Notes: generated by a model not told the origin, from the sequence alone. A stretch of 64,000 bases of DNA from Candidatus Rhodoferax randersensis (GCA_016718155.1 JADKEH010000012.1:62001-126000); one strand, 5' to 3'. Numbered from the stretch's first letter, positions 1 to 9,523 are shown. A program made the numbers and translations.

Positions 1-1776
1 CAAACCATCAGCGCTGTACGCGACGCGCAGGGCAAGGTTCAGCAATACGTGGCGCTGTTCTCGGACATCACCGCCCAGAAGGCGCATCAGCAGCAGCTCG
101 AGCACATCGCGCATTTCGATGCCTTGACCAGCCTGCCCAATCGCGTCCTGCTGGCCGATCGCATGCACCAGGCGATGTCGCAGGCGACGCGGCGCGGCTT
201 GACCCTGGCGGTAGCGTTTCTCGACCTCGATGGCTTCAAGGCCATCAACGACAAGCACGGGCACGAGACGGGTGACCAATTGCTGCTGGCAATGGCCAAC
301 CGCATGAAGCAATCGCTGCGCGATGGTGACACGCTGGCGCGCATTGGTGGCGACGAATTTGTCGCCGTGCTCACTGACCTGAACGACGCCGCTGCCAGCG
401 AGCCCATGCTTACCCGGTTGCTCAGCGCGGCGGCTCAGCCCACGCATGTGGGCGACCTGACCTTGCAAGTTTCGGCCAGCCTGGGCGTGACCTTCTTCCC
501 GCAGACCGAAGATATCGACGCGGACACCCTGTTGCGCCAGGCCGACCAAGCCATGTACCAGGCCAAGCTTGGTGGCAAGAACCGCTTCCACATCTTCGAC
601 GCTGAACAGGACCGCAGCGTACGCGGTCACCACGAAAGTCTGGAGCACATCCGTCGCGCCCTTGATTAGCATGAATTCGTGCTGTACTACCAACCCAAGG
701 TGAACATGCGCACCGGCCAGGTAATCGGCGCCGAGGCGCTGATCCGCTGGCAACATCCCGAGCAGGGCTTGCTACCGCCGTCGGTGTTCCTGCCGGTCGT
801 AGAAGACCATCCACTGGCGGTTGACATCGGCGAATGGGTGATCAGCACCGCGCTGGCGCAGATGCAGTCCTGGCAGGACGCCGGACTCACCATCTCGGTC
901 AGCGTCAATGTCGGGGCGCGCCAGTTGCAGCAGGAGAACTTTGTTGATCGCCTGCGTGCCCTGCTGGCAGTCCATCCGGCCATCGCGTCGTCCCGCCTGG
1001 AACTCGAAGTTTTGGAGACCAGCGCGCTCGAAGACATCGCCGGCGTGTCCCGGGTGATCGAAACCTGTGCGGCCATGGGTGTGCGCTTTGCCCTAGACGA
1101 CTTTGGCACGGGCTATTCCTCGCTGACCTACCTCAAGCGTCTGCCTGCGAGCTTGCTCAAGATCGACCAGAGTTTTGTGCGCGACATGCTCGACGATCCG
1201 GACGACCTGGCCATCCTCGAAGGCGTAATCGGGTTGGCCAGTGCGTTCCGTCGCGAGGTGATCGCGGAGGGTGTGGAGACCATCGAGCACGGCGAAATGC
1301 TGCTGCAACTGGGGTGCGAACTGGCGCAGGGCTATGGCATCGCGCGCCCGATGCCGGCGCACGCCGTGCCGCGCTGGGTGCAAACCTGGCAACCCGAGCC
1401 CAGCTGGCGTGATGTGCCGCTGGTTAGCCGCGATGATCTGCCACTGCTGTTTGCCAGCGTGGAGCATCGCGCCTGGGTCAAGGCGATGGAGAAATACCTG
1501 CGCAACGAACGCGAAACGCCGCCGCAACTCGACCACCAGCAATGCCATTTCGGAAGCTGGATACGCGACCAGGGACTGAGCAGTCACGGCACACACCCCT
1601 CCTTCGACGCCATTGATGGCCTGCATCGGGCAGCTCATGGCCTGGCCACCGAACTGTGTGCCCTCAAGGCACTGCACCAGGACGATCTGGCTCTGCATCG
1701 ACTGGACGAGTTGCAGGCACTCGGCGACGACTTGCTCAAGCGGGTGAAGGAACTGGAGCTGCCTCGCACCCCTTGA
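1..1776 (+). pseudogene. PAS-GGDEF-EAL-CZB cyclic-di-GMP protein, 5' truncated by window edge and split by an in-frame amber codon
   Basis: One reading frame runs from base 1 to 1776 and is interrupted only by TAG at 667-669. The first part carries the end of a PAS domain (FSDIT, about nt 58-75) and a GGDEF diguanylate cyclase domain with an intact RIGGDEF motif near nt 340-360. After the stop the same frame continues HEFVLYYQPKV, the canonical start of an EAL phosphodiesterase domain, with EALIRW and DDFGTGYSSLTYLKRLP motifs. The C-terminus has a CxFGxW motif and downstream histidines typical of a chemoreceptor zinc-binding (CZB) domain. The expected codon is probably CAG, one transition away from TAG. 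A GTG at 679 could restart the EAL part, but no ribosome-binding site is visible. The start lies outside the window. Confidence 0.88.
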
Positions 1777-1914
1777 CAAGTTTGAGGCGGCGCTGACGCT
1801 CGCGATGGCCATGACTTGAGGTGCCGGTTGAACCGTCGATTGCGGTAGTGGTATGGTTCAAGCTTGGGCACGGCGGTGCTCGCTGCGTCCACCTTTTTGT
1901 CTGGAGACCTCACC

Positions 1915-3408
1915 ATGATCCAACGTCGCACCCTTCTCACTTCAACCGCCTGCGCCGCAGCGACCGCATCGCTGCCCCTGGGCGCGACGGCACAAGCCAA
2001 AAAGGACGCCGTGGTGCTGGCCATGACGTTGGAGCCGCCGGGCCTGGACCCGACGGCGGGCGCGGCCTCTGCGATTGCCGAGATCGTGCACTACAACATT
2101 TTCGAGACACTCACCAAGATCAACAGCGACGGCTCGGTCTCGCCGCTGCTGGCCGAAAGCTGGGAAGTGTCACCCGACCTTAAGACCTACACCTTCAAGC
2201 TGCGCCGGGGTGTCAAGTTCCACAACGGCGAACCCTGCAACGCCCAGGCCGTCAAGTTCTCGTTTGAGCGGGCCGGCGCCGACAAGAGCACCAACAAGGA
2301 CAAACGCACCTTCGCGGGCATGGAGAGCGTGGCGGCGATCGACGACCACACCGTGGTGATTCTCAACAAGGGCCTGGATCCAGACTTTCTGTTCCTGATG
2401 GGCCAGGCCACCGCCATCATCGTCGAACCCAAGAGCGCCGACAGCAACGCCACCAAGCCGGTCGGCACCGGGCCGTACCAACTGGCAGCCTGGGCCAAAG
2501 GTTCCTCGGTCACGCTCGCCAAGTGGGATGGCTACCGCCAAGCCAACACCATCAAGATGAAGAAAGTGACCTTTCGCTTCATCAGCGACCCCGCCGCGCA
2601 GGTTGCCGCTTTGCTGGCCGGTGACGTGGATGCGTTCCCGCGCGTCACGCCGCGTGGCGTGGCGCAGTTCAAGAGCAATCCAAAGTTCCAGGTGATTGTC
2701 AGCGGCTCACGCGCCAAGACCATTTTGGCGATCAACAACAAGAAGAAGCCGCTCGATGACGTGCGCGTGAGACGGGCCATCGCCGCCGCCATCGACCGCA
2801 AGGCGGTGATTGAAGGCGCCGGCGACGGTTATGGCTCGCCCATCGGTAGCCACTATGTGCCGGGTGCGTTTGGCTATGTCGACACCACCGGCATCAATCC
2901 GTTCAACCTCGACAAGGCCCGGGCGCTGCTGGCCGAGGCGGGCATCAAGACGCCGCTGGAGCTCACCCTCAAGCTGCCACCGCCGCCCTACGCGCGCCAG
3001 GGCGGCGAGGTGATCGCGGCGCAACTGGCCAAGATCGGCATCATTGCCAAGATCGAAAACGTGGAGTGGGCGCAGTGGCTCAGCGGCACCTACACCAACA
3101 AGAATTACGACCTGACCATCATCTCGCACGTGGAGCCGTTTGACCTGGGCAATTTCGCCAAGCCCGGTTATTACTGGGGCTACGAGTCGCCCGCGTTCAA
3201 CGCCCTTTACGACAAAGTCCAGAACTCGCCACGCGCAGCCGACCGCGCCAAATTGCTGGCCGACGCCCAGCGCCTGATCGCCAACGACTGCGTCCATGCG
3301 TTCCTGTACCAGCCGCAATGGGTCAGCGTGGCCGTCAAGCCGCTCAGGGGGCTCTGGAAAGACATGCCAATCTTCGTCAACGACCTGTCGGCCCTGTCAT
3401 GGTCGTGA
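1915..3408 (+). CDS. ABC transporter substrate-binding protein, family 5 (peptide/nickel type)
   Basis: Periplasmic solute-binding protein of 497 residues in the dipeptide/oligopeptide (SBP_bac_5) family, which delivers ligands to an inner-membrane ABC permease. The N-terminus has a signal sequence with an RR pair (QRRTLLTS), cleaved around ATAQA, so Tat export is possible. The body shows family hallmarks: LAESWEV, the KFHNGEP region, GTGPYQL and RRAIAAAIDRKAV. ATG 1915 was chosen because GGAGAC lies just upstream and the signal peptide begins there; an in-frame upstream start would add 17 unconvincing residues. No permease or ATPase genes adjoin it, so it either serves a distant transporter or is an orphan. 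The amidase begins 16-31 bases downstream, suggesting cotranscription. Confidence 0.9.
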   Translation: MIQRRTLLTSTACAAATASLPLGATAQAKKDAVVLAMTLEPPGLDPTAGAASAIAEIVHYNIFETLTKINSDGSVSPLLAESWEVSPDLKTYTFKLRRGVKFHNGEPCNAQAVKFSFERAGADKSTNKDKRTFAGMESVAAIDDHTVVILNKGLDPDFLFLMGQATAIIVEPKSADSNATKPVGTGPYQLAAWAKGSSVTLAKWDGYRQANTIKMKKVTFRFISDPAAQVAALLAGDVDAFPRVTPRGVAQFKSNPKFQVIVSGSRAKTILAINNKKKPLDDVRVRRAIAAAIDRKAVIEGAGDGYGSPIGSHYVPGAFGYVDTTGINPFNLDKARALLAEAGIKTPLELTLKLPPPPYARQGGEVIAAQLAKIGIIAKIENVEWAQWLSGTYTNKNYDLTIISHVEPFDLGNFAKPGYYWGYESPAFNALYDKVQNSPRAADRAKLLADAQRLIANDCVHAFLYQPQWVSVAVKPLRGLWKDMPIFVNDLSALSWS

Positions 3409-3439
3409 TCGGCTGCGCCCCGCCGTGACGCAAACGGGC

Positions 3440-4885
3440 ATGCCGGAGCAGGCACTGCACGATTGGCCGGCGTCGAGGATGCTGGCGGCGTTCGCGCGGC
3501 GCGAGCTGTCGCCAGTGGAGGTCACGCAGTCGGTGCTGGACCACATCGAGCGCTGGGAGCCGCAGCTTCACGCCAGCTACCTGCTTCGTCCGGAACTGGC
3601 CTTGGCGCAGGCGCGCGCCAGCGAGGCGCGTTGGATCAGGGGCGAACCCTGCGGCACGCTTGACGGGGTACCGGTGACCCTCAAAGAGAACATTGCCACG
3701 CAAGGCGACCCAATGCCCTTGGGCACCGCCGCCACGGAGCTGCTGCCGGCCAGCGCGGACGCGCCCCCGGCTGCGCGGCTGCGCGAGGCTGGCGCGGTGC
3801 TGGTTTGCAAGACCACCATGCCGGACTACGGCATGCTGTCCTCCGGGCTGTCGAGCTTTCACGCCACCAGCCGCAATCCCTGGGATCTGAGCAAGACACC
3901 GGGCGGCTCCAGTGCCGGTGGCGCGGCCGCGGCAGCAGCAGGTTACGGTCCGCTGCACGTTGGCACCGACATTGGTGGTTCACTGCGGTTGCCGGCCGGC
4001 TGGTGCGGCATCTTCAGCCTCAAACCCAGCCTGGGCCGCATTCCGATTGACCCGCCCTACACCGGGCGCTGCGCCGGTCCGATGACACGCACGGTGGCCG
4101 ACGCCGCGCTGCTGATGCAAGTCCTGTCCCGACCCGACGCGCGCGACAGCATGAGCCTGCCGTTTGAGGCGATTGCCTGGGAGCGGTTCGATCAGTGTGG
4201 CGACTGGCTGAAGGGACTGAAGATCGGACTGCTGCAGGACCCCGGCTGCGGCCTTGCGGTGGATCCCGAAGTCAGCCAGGCTGTCAACCACGCCGCGCAG
4301 CTGCTGGCGCAAGCCGGTGCCCACATCGAGCCGATGCGACCCTTCATGACGCCAGCGATGCTCGACGGCATGGACCACGCCTGGCGCATGCGCTCGCACC
4401 TCGACCTGGCCGCACTCAAGCCCGAGCGCAGGGCCAAGGTGCTGCCTTACATCCGGCACTGGGCCGACAGCGCAGCCCACTTGTCGGGGCCGCAAACCTT
4501 TGTCGCCATGAGCCAGTTCCACGTCACGCGCCTGGCCATCGTCAAGGCCTGCGCGCCCTATGACTTCGTGATCTCGCCGACCTCGCCGGTGGTGGCGTTT
4601 GCGGCAGAACTGCCCTCGCCCACCAACGATCCGCTGCGCCCCCTCGAACATATCGCCTTTACCGTGCCCTACAACATGTCGGAGCAACCGGCCGCCTCGG
4701 TCAATTGCGGCTACACCGCGCAGGGCCTGCCGATTGGCCTGCAAATCGCGGGCCAGCGCTTTGACGATCTGGGTGTACTGCGACTGGCGCGGGCATTTGA
4801 AGGGCTGCGGGGGCCGCAACGGCCCTGGCCACAGCCGCGCGGTGCTGGTCAGGCCGCCGGGCGCGACTTGACCAGCGCGCGCTGA
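3440..4885 (+). CDS. amidase signature family protein
   Basis: Amidase signature hydrolase of about 481 residues that hydrolyses a C-N amide bond; the substrate cannot be told from sequence. The Ser-cisSer-Lys triad is visible: Lys82 in TLKEN, Ser157 in GGSSAGG and Ser181 in DIGGSLR, with the 75- and 24-residue spacing usual for this fold. The C-terminal part has the conserved LPIGLQIAG-type segment. The start is uncertain: ATG 3440 is used here and GTG 3425 is in frame and closer to the preceding gene; neither has a strong ribosome-binding site. Its position directly behind a peptide-type binding protein suggests that the imported ligand and the amide substrate may be related. The 3' end overlaps the convergent phosphatase gene by 37 bp. 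Confidence 0.87.
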   Translation: MPEQALHDWPASRMLAAFARRELSPVEVTQSVLDHIERWEPQLHASYLLRPELALAQARASEARWIRGEPCGTLDGVPVTLKENIATQGDPMPLGTAATELLPASADAPPAARLREAGAVLVCKTTMPDYGMLSSGLSSFHATSRNPWDLSKTPGGSSAGGAAAAAAGYGPLHVGTDIGGSLRLPAGWCGIFSLKPSLGRIPIDPPYTGRCAGPMTRTVADAALLMQVLSRPDARDSMSLPFEAIAWERFDQCGDWLKGLKIGLLQDPGCGLAVDPEVSQAVNHAAQLLAQAGAHIEPMRPFMTPAMLDGMDHAWRMRSHLDLAALKPERRAKVLPYIRHWADSAAHLSGPQTFVAMSQFHVTRLAIVKACAPYDFVISPTSPVVAFAAELPSPTNDPLRPLEHIAFTVPYNMSEQPAASVNCGYTAQGLPIGLQIAGQRFDDLGVLRLARAFEGLRGPQRPWPQPRGAGQAAGRDLTSAR

Positions 4886-5526
4886 TCGTAACGCGGCTGG
4901 GCGGGCAGGTCGGCCAGGTGTTGGGTATCCGCCCAACTGACGATTTCAACCGTTTCGCCCGCGATCCGAACCCGGTTCAGACCGGCGTTGGGAATCTCGC
5001 TCTGGCGTGGACCAGACAAGGGCAGGCCGAGCGCCGTGCGGTAAACCATGTCGAGCACGCCGCCGTGGGTCACCACCACCAGGGTTTGTTGCCCGCGAGT
5101 CTTGGCCAATTCGCGCAACGCCGCCATGACGCGACTGTGAAACTGGCGTGTGCTCTCGCCGCCACTGGGTGCAAAATCGGCCTGAAACTCCAGCCACTGG
5201 GCCCAGACCTCAGGGTGCCCGGCCTGGACGTCGGGCACCTTCAGACCCTCCAGCACGCCAAAATTCTGCTCACGCAGCGCGGCGTCCCACACCACGCCCG
5301 CCATCGACACCTGGGCGTTGCGTTGCTGGATCGGCCCAGCGGTTTGGCGGGCGCGCGAAAGGTCGCTGCTCACCAGGCCGTCCAGTGCCTCGCCCGCCAG
5401 CCGCTCGCCCAGACGGCGGGCCTGCTCCAATCCCACCGCATTGAGCGGCACATCCGCCTGCCCCTGAAAGCGCAGCTCGCGATTCCAGTCCGTCTCACCG
5501 TGGCGAATCAGGACGAGTTCGGTCAT
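4849..5526 (-). CDS. histidine phosphatase family protein (phosphoglycerate mutase-like)
   Basis: Cytoplasmic histidine phosphatase superfamily member of 225 residues. The phosphoacceptor motif LIRHGETDWN is at residues 6-15, followed by the FQGQADVPLN segment. The second catalytic histidine is in VVTHGGVLD near residue 150, and a glutamate is available in the middle (LREQNFG). The family includes GpmB- and CobC-like phosphatases and phosphoglycerate mutases; the specific substrate is not determined. The start codon overlaps the stop of the upstream universal stress gene by 4 bp (ATGA), so the two are probably translationally coupled. The 3' end converges with and overlaps the amidase gene. 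Confidence 0.9.
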   Translation of the reverse strand: MTELVLIRHGETDWNRELRFQGQADVPLNAVGLEQARRLGERLAGEALDGLVSSDLSRARQTAGPIQQRNAQVSMAGVVWDAALREQNFGVLEGLKVPDVQAGHPEVWAQWLEFQADFAPSGGESTRQFHSRVMAALRELAKTRGQQTLVVVTHGGVLDMVYRTALGLPLSGPRQSEIPNAGLNRVRIAGETVEIVSWADTQHLADLPAQPRYDQRALVKSRPAA

Positions 5527-6017
5527 TCCTGCACAGCAGGCCGTTCCAGGGCGTCCAGGTCCTCATCGTCACCGACCGCGCCATCCTCGACTTCGGCCTT
5601 GACGATCATCACCGGCACGCCGCAAGCATGCAGGACCTCGTGCGACACCGAGCCAAGCAAGGCGCTGCGTAAATCGCCCATGCCGCTGGCCCCCATCACC
5701 ACCATGTCACAGGCAAAGCGCTCAACGATGTCCACAATCGCGTGCGCCGCGTCGCCGTTCGCGACCTCGCTCTCATAGTCCAGGCCAGCCTGGTCCAGCA
5801 GTGCCTGAGCTGGCTGCAGGGCATGGGCGCCAGCCGCCGCCGCCACGCTGGCCAGCACGGCGGGATCGTGGGCCATCACCATCTCGTACAAAGTGGCGGG
5901 CTCCTGCACGTTGGCCAACACCACACTGGTCTTCAAACCCTCGTGTGCCAGGCGAATCGCGAAGCGAACCGCCTGTAGGGAAACTTCGGAGCCATCGACT
6001 GGCAACAGAATCTTCAT
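5523..6017 (-). CDS. universal stress protein (UspA family)
   Basis: UspA-domain protein of 164 residues. It begins KILLPVDGSE, the typical first strand and loop, and has the nucleotide-binding signature VVMGASGMGDLRSALLGSVSHEV in its second half, including the G-x2-G-x9-G(S) pattern of ATP-binding family members. It is somewhat longer than the usual 140-150 residues because of an acidic C-terminal tail (DGAVGDDEDLDALE). It is cytoplasmic and is expected to act in stress resistance. It is the first gene of a two-gene unit with the histidine phosphatase. The divergent side carries coaD in the same orientation only 16 bp upstream, so transcription from the rsmD-coaD region may read into it. Confidence 0.92.
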   Translation of the reverse strand: MKILLPVDGSEVSLQAVRFAIRLAHEGLKTSVVLANVQEPATLYEMVMAHDPAVLASVAAAAGAHALQPAQALLDQAGLDYESEVANGDAAHAIVDIVERFACDMVVMGASGMGDLRSALLGSVSHEVLHACGVPVMIVKAEVEDGAVGDDEDLDALERPAVQE

Positions 6018-6033
6018 GAATCACCCCTTTTGT

Positions 6034-6549
6034 TTAATCTGATGCCTGCGGCGCCTGGGCCAGGACACGCACTTTTTCCAGCAGGCGCTGCTCCACGGCC
6101 GGTGACACAAATTTGTGTACCTCTCCGCCTAGCAAGGCGATCTCCCGCACGAAGGTGCTGGAGATGAATTGGTACTTGTCGCTGGGCGTCAAGAACACCG
6201 TCTCCACCTGGGGCATCAGGCTGCGGTTCATGCCTGCGAGCTGAAACTCGTAGTCAAAGTCGGTCACCGCCCGAAGGCCGCGCACCATGGCCTTGCCACC
6301 GCGGGCCACCACAAAATCTCGCAACAGGCCAGAGAAGCTCTCGACCTCCACCTGAGGGTAGGGCTTGGCCGCTTCACGCGCCATGTCGATGCGGTCCTGC
6401 AACGAGAACAGCGCCCGCTTGTGGTGACCGGCGGCAACGGCGACGATCACACGGTCAAACAACTGCGTGGCTCGGCGAACGACGTCTTCATGCCCCAGTG
6501 TCATGGGGTCAAAGGTGCCGGGGTATACAGCAATCACGTTGTGGGCCAT
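6034..6549 (-). CDS. coaD: pantetheine-phosphate adenylyltransferase
   Basis: Phosphopantetheine adenylyltransferase, which makes dephospho-CoA from 4'-phosphopantetheine and ATP in coenzyme A biosynthesis. The 171-residue product has the nucleotidyltransferase motif YPGTFDPMTLGHEDV (the T/HxGH-type site) at the N-terminus, the KRALFSLQDRIDM segment, VRGLRAVTDFDYE and the late motif ISSTFVREIA, all diagnostic. ATG 6549 was chosen because the family starts immediately before the first strand (MAHNVIAVYPG); longer readings add unrelated residues. It lies 70 bp downstream of rsmD on the same strand, the common rsmD-coaD pairing of proteobacteria. Confidence 0.97.
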   Translation of the reverse strand: MAHNVIAVYPGTFDPMTLGHEDVVRRATQLFDRVIVAVAAGHHKRALFSLQDRIDMAREAAKPYPQVEVESFSGLLRDFVVARGGKAMVRGLRAVTDFDYEFQLAGMNRSLMPQVETVFLTPSDKYQFISSTFVREIALLGGEVHKFVSPAVEQRLLEKVRVLAQAPQASD

Positions 6550-6619
6550 CTTGTGCCTTGATGATTCGGTGAAGGACGGGCTCAGGGCGACGTATTCTTC
6601 CGGGCTCTCGTTGGCCGCA

Positions 6620-7276
6620 TTATGCAGTGCCGCCCAGCACGGGCGCGGGGCGCAACAAATGGGCGTGTACCGCTCCGGCCAGCAGGTAGCGGTACACCCG
6701 CAAGCCCATTGGGGCCAAGGCGGCATCGTCCCACGCCTTGGGCGCTTCGAGGTACACATAGCCTTCGGGCTGGACCACGCACGCGGCCGCTTGCAAAGCG
6801 GCTTCGAACAACGTTGAGTCAAACGGTGGATCAAGAAACACCACGTCCAGGCTGGCCCGAGGGCATTGCTTGAGGGCAAGCATCCCGTCCCCGCGCACCA
6901 CTTGCACCGTCGTAGCCGCTAGTCTGGCCTGAACCGCCTTGAGACCAAGCACCAGAGCGGGATCCTGCTCCACCAGGCGCACCTCCCGCGCACCACGCGA
7001 GGCCGCCTCAAAACCCAGCGCGCCAGTGCCGGCAAACGCATCCAGGCAGCGCCAACCGGTCAAGTCCTGCCCCAGCCAGTTGAACACCGTCTCGCGCACG
7101 CGGTCCGGCGTGGGACGCAGGCCGGGCTTGGAGGCCACGTCCAACCGGGTGCGTTTCCATTGGCCGCCGATGATGCGAACCTGGCCCGGCGCCCGCGCAG
7201 CGGCGGCGCCGGGCGACTTCTGGGCGGTACGAGATGCCTTGCGAGGCTTCCTGGGGAGTGTTTGCATAAGGTGCAT
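6620..7276 (-). CDS. rsmD: 16S rRNA (guanine966-N2)-methyltransferase
   Basis: RsmD methylates the N2 of G966 in 16S rRNA using S-adenosylmethionine. The 218-residue protein contains RIIGGQWKR near the N-terminus, the PTPDRVRETVFNWL signature, the SAM-binding motif DAFAGTGALGFEAASRG and the catalytic motif DVVFLDPPF. The first 30 or so residues are basic and alanine-rich and probably disordered. Start alternatives are ATG 7276 and ATG 7267, nine bases apart. It is followed by coaD in the same direction and is divergent from ftsY, an arrangement seen in many proteobacteria. Confidence 0.96.
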   Translation of the reverse strand: MHLMQTLPRKPRKASRTAQKSPGAAAARAPGQVRIIGGQWKRTRLDVASKPGLRPTPDRVRETVFNWLGQDLTGWRCLDAFAGTGALGFEAASRGAREVRLVEQDPALVLGLKAVQARLAATTVQVVRGDGMLALKQCPRASLDVVFLDPPFDSTLFEAALQAAACVVQPEGYVYLEAPKAWDDAALAPMGLRVYRYLLAGAVHAHLLRPAPVLGGTA

Positions 7277-7405
7277 CCTTGTCGAATGAGCCCCGGTCTA
7301 ACACCGACGCCAGGCCCGGCAGGCCCTGCGGCACGATGAAGACAAGACCCAGACAGCCTGGGCTCAGTCACGGCTCATAGAATGGGGTGATTCTAAGTAG
7401 CCCCC

Positions 7406-8434
7406 ATGTTCAGTTTTTTCAAGAAGAAGCCGGCCGAACCCCTCGCCCCCCCTGCGCAGGCCGCCCCCAGCCCCGCCTCGGTCCCTGTCTCGGTAGCTGA
7501 GGAGGCACCGGACGCGGCCGCGCCCGCAGTCGTGCCACGCAAGACCTGGATTGACAAGCTCAAGAGTGGCCTGCGAAAAACCGGCTCCAGTATTGCCACC
7601 GTCTTCACCGGCACGCGCATCGATGACGCGCTGTACGAAGACCTGGAATCGGCCTTGCTGATGGCCGATACCGGGGTCAAGGCGACGCAGTACCTGCTTG
7701 ATGACCTCAAGCGCCGCGTCAAAGAGACGGGCACGACCGAGCCCGCCGCCGTCAGGGAACTGCTGATTGAGTCTCTGAGCAGCCTGCTCTGCGTGCTCGA
7801 AAAGCCTTTGGTGATCGGTCGGCATAAACCAACAGTGATCATGGTCGCCGGGGTCAATGGCGCGGGCAAGACCACCTCCATTGGCAAGTTGACTCGGCAT
7901 TTGTCCACTCAGGGGGCCACGGTGCTGCTGGCTGCCGCCGACACGTTCCGGGCGGCGGCGCGCGAGCAACTGTTGGTCTGGGCTGATCGCAACACCATGG
8001 AGATCATCAGTCAGGAAGGCGCAGACCCGGCTGCCGTCAGCTTTGATGCCGTCAGCGCCGGCAAGGCGCGCGGCAAGGACGTGGTGATGGTGGACACCGC
8101 CGGGCGCTTGCCCACGCAACTGCACCTGATGGAAGAGCTGAAGAAGATCAAGCGGGTGGTACAAAAGGCCGATGCCAGCGCGCCGCATGAAGTGCTGCTG
8201 GTGATCGACGGCAACACCGGCCAGAATGCCCTGGCGCAGGTACGCGCCTTCAACGAGGCATTGGGGCTGACCGGCCTGATCGTGACCAAGCTCGATGGCA
8301 CGGCCAAGGGCGGCGTGCTGGCCGCCATCGCCCGTGAGCTGCCAATTCCGGTCTACTTCATTGGCGTGGGCGAGCAGCTCGAAGACCTGGAAACCTTCAA
8401 GTCACGCGAGTTTGCCCAGGCGCTACTGAGCTAA
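7406..8434 (+). CDS. ftsY: signal recognition particle receptor FtsY
   Basis: SRP receptor GTPase that docks ribosome-nascent-chain complexes at the inner membrane for cotranslational insertion. The 342-residue protein has a short Ala/Pro-rich N-terminal A region beginning FSFFKKKPAEP, the helical N domain, and a complete G domain: GVNGAGKTTSIGKL (G1, about residue 149), DTFRAAAREQL, DTAGRL and TKLDGTAKGG. It is divergent from rsmD with about 130 bp between them. A strong nested palindrome follows the stop codon and may end transcription. Confidence 0.98.
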   Translation: MFSFFKKKPAEPLAPPAQAAPSPASVPVSVAEEAPDAAAPAVVPRKTWIDKLKSGLRKTGSSIATVFTGTRIDDALYEDLESALLMADTGVKATQYLLDDLKRRVKETGTTEPAAVRELLIESLSSLLCVLEKPLVIGRHKPTVIMVAGVNGAGKTTSIGKLTRHLSTQGATVLLAAADTFRAAAREQLLVWADRNTMEIISQEGADPAAVSFDAVSAGKARGKDVVMVDTAGRLPTQLHLMEELKKIKRVVQKADASAPHEVLLVIDGNTGQNALAQVRAFNEALGLTGLIVTKLDGTAKGGVLAAIARELPIPVYFIGVGEQLEDLETFKSREFAQALLS

Positions 8435-8440
8435 GAGGCA

Positions 8441-8520
8441 GGGCAACAGAGCGCTCTGCGCAGGTCAAGGAGGAGCCCGCGCAGCGGGCGGAGGACACGG
8501 AGCAGAGCGCTCTGCTGCCC
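8441..8520. repeat. nested inverted repeat downstream of ftsY
   Basis: The outer arms at 8441-8458 and 8503-8520 are inverted copies differing at one position, and each arm contains the 12-base palindrome CAGAGCGCTCTG. Between them lies a second hairpin, GCCCGC-GCA-GCGGGC, at 8475-8489. The structure begins 6 bases after the ftsY stop. It may act as a transcription terminator (there is no clear U-tract) or be a mobile palindromic repeat. Confidence 0.7.
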
Positions 8521-8643
8521 TTCCTCCTAGCGGTGACACCTGCGCGACACTTTCGGCGCTGTCGCGCTCCGGCCATTGCGTGACCCTATGGCACCGGCTA
8601 GACTGCGGCGGGGAGTGAATTATTGCCACAACTGAGGTGACTT

Positions 8644-9468
8644 ATGGCCGAGAGCGGCACAACACGGCGCAGACTCGGACCGCTTCTGGGTACCTTGTGC
8701 CTGGCACTGAGCTTCTGTCTGCCAAGCACATCAACCGCCGCGGAGCCGTGTAAGCACCTGATTGTGACCGGCAATCCCGAGTATCCGCCCTACCTGTGGC
8801 GAGACCCATCCGACGAATCCAGGCTGATCGGCGCCAATGCGGACCTGATGCAACTCGTCGCCAAGGAACTGGGCATTACCGTGGAGATGCGTTACGGCGG
8901 CCCGTGGGGGCGCGTGCAGGAGGAGGTACGTGCCGGCCGCGCTGACATGATTGCCGGCGCCTTCTTTACGCTGCCGCGACTGGAGTACATGGACTATTTC
9001 TATCCGCCGTTTCGCGACACCCGCTCGGTAATCTGGACGCGCGAATCCCAACGCATCAAGTACAGCAAGTGGGCCGATCTGAGCGGGCTGCAAGGCGTCA
9101 CTGTGATCAACAACAGCTTTGGGGAGGACTTTGACCGCTTCGCCAAGGCGTCCCTTAAGATCACCACCGTACCCAGTCTGGAGCAAGCGCTCAAGATTCT
9201 CCAATCGGCGCGTGCCGACTACCTGATCTACGAAGAGGACCCCGGTCTGGCCTATGTCGCCAAGCTCGGCATCGGCGGCTTGCGCACCGTGTCGCCGTCC
9301 ATCAGCAACGAAAGCCTGTTCTTCACGATGTCCCACAAGTCCGCCTGCAACAGCGGTGAAATGCGCGGTCGACTGTCGCGCGTCATCTACCAACTGCATA
9401 AACAGGCGGTCATGAACAAGCTGGTTGCGACCAACCTCCAACTGTGGCGCCAACAGTCCTCCAAATAG
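8644..9468 (+). CDS. extracellular solute-binding protein, family 3 (amino-acid type)
   Basis: Periplasmic binding protein of 274 residues with a signal peptide ending near STSTAAEP. It has the family 3 fold signature: the PPYLW ligand-pocket segment, GANADLMQLVAKELGI, the RADMIAGAFFTLPRLEYMDYF motif and a second-lobe ADYLIYEEDPG segment. No ABC permease or ATPase is nearby. Instead a membrane histidine kinase begins 55 bp downstream and a diguanylate cyclase follows, so it may work as a ligand-sensing partner of the kinase; that role is inference from position. Two cysteines (residues near 38 and 240) could form a disulphide. Confidence 0.85.
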   Translation: MAESGTTRRRLGPLLGTLCLALSFCLPSTSTAAEPCKHLIVTGNPEYPPYLWRDPSDESRLIGANADLMQLVAKELGITVEMRYGGPWGRVQEEVRAGRADMIAGAFFTLPRLEYMDYFYPPFRDTRSVIWTRESQRIKYSKWADLSGLQGVTVINNSFGEDFDRFAKASLKITTVPSLEQALKILQSARADYLIYEEDPGLAYVAKLGIGGLRTVSPSISNESLFFTMSHKSACNSGEMRGRLSRVIYQLHKQAVMNKLVATNLQLWRQQSSK

Positions 9469-9523
9469 TGGCGCCCGCTCTGGTGCGTCGCGTCCTGACT
9501 GAGCCTGCCCAAGGCAGATCGTC

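Noticed and set aside
679..1776. Separate stand-alone EAL gene from GTG 679
   Set aside because: The start lacks a ribosome-binding site and would truncate the conserved EAL N-terminus; the sequence is the same frame as the upstream GGDEF part.
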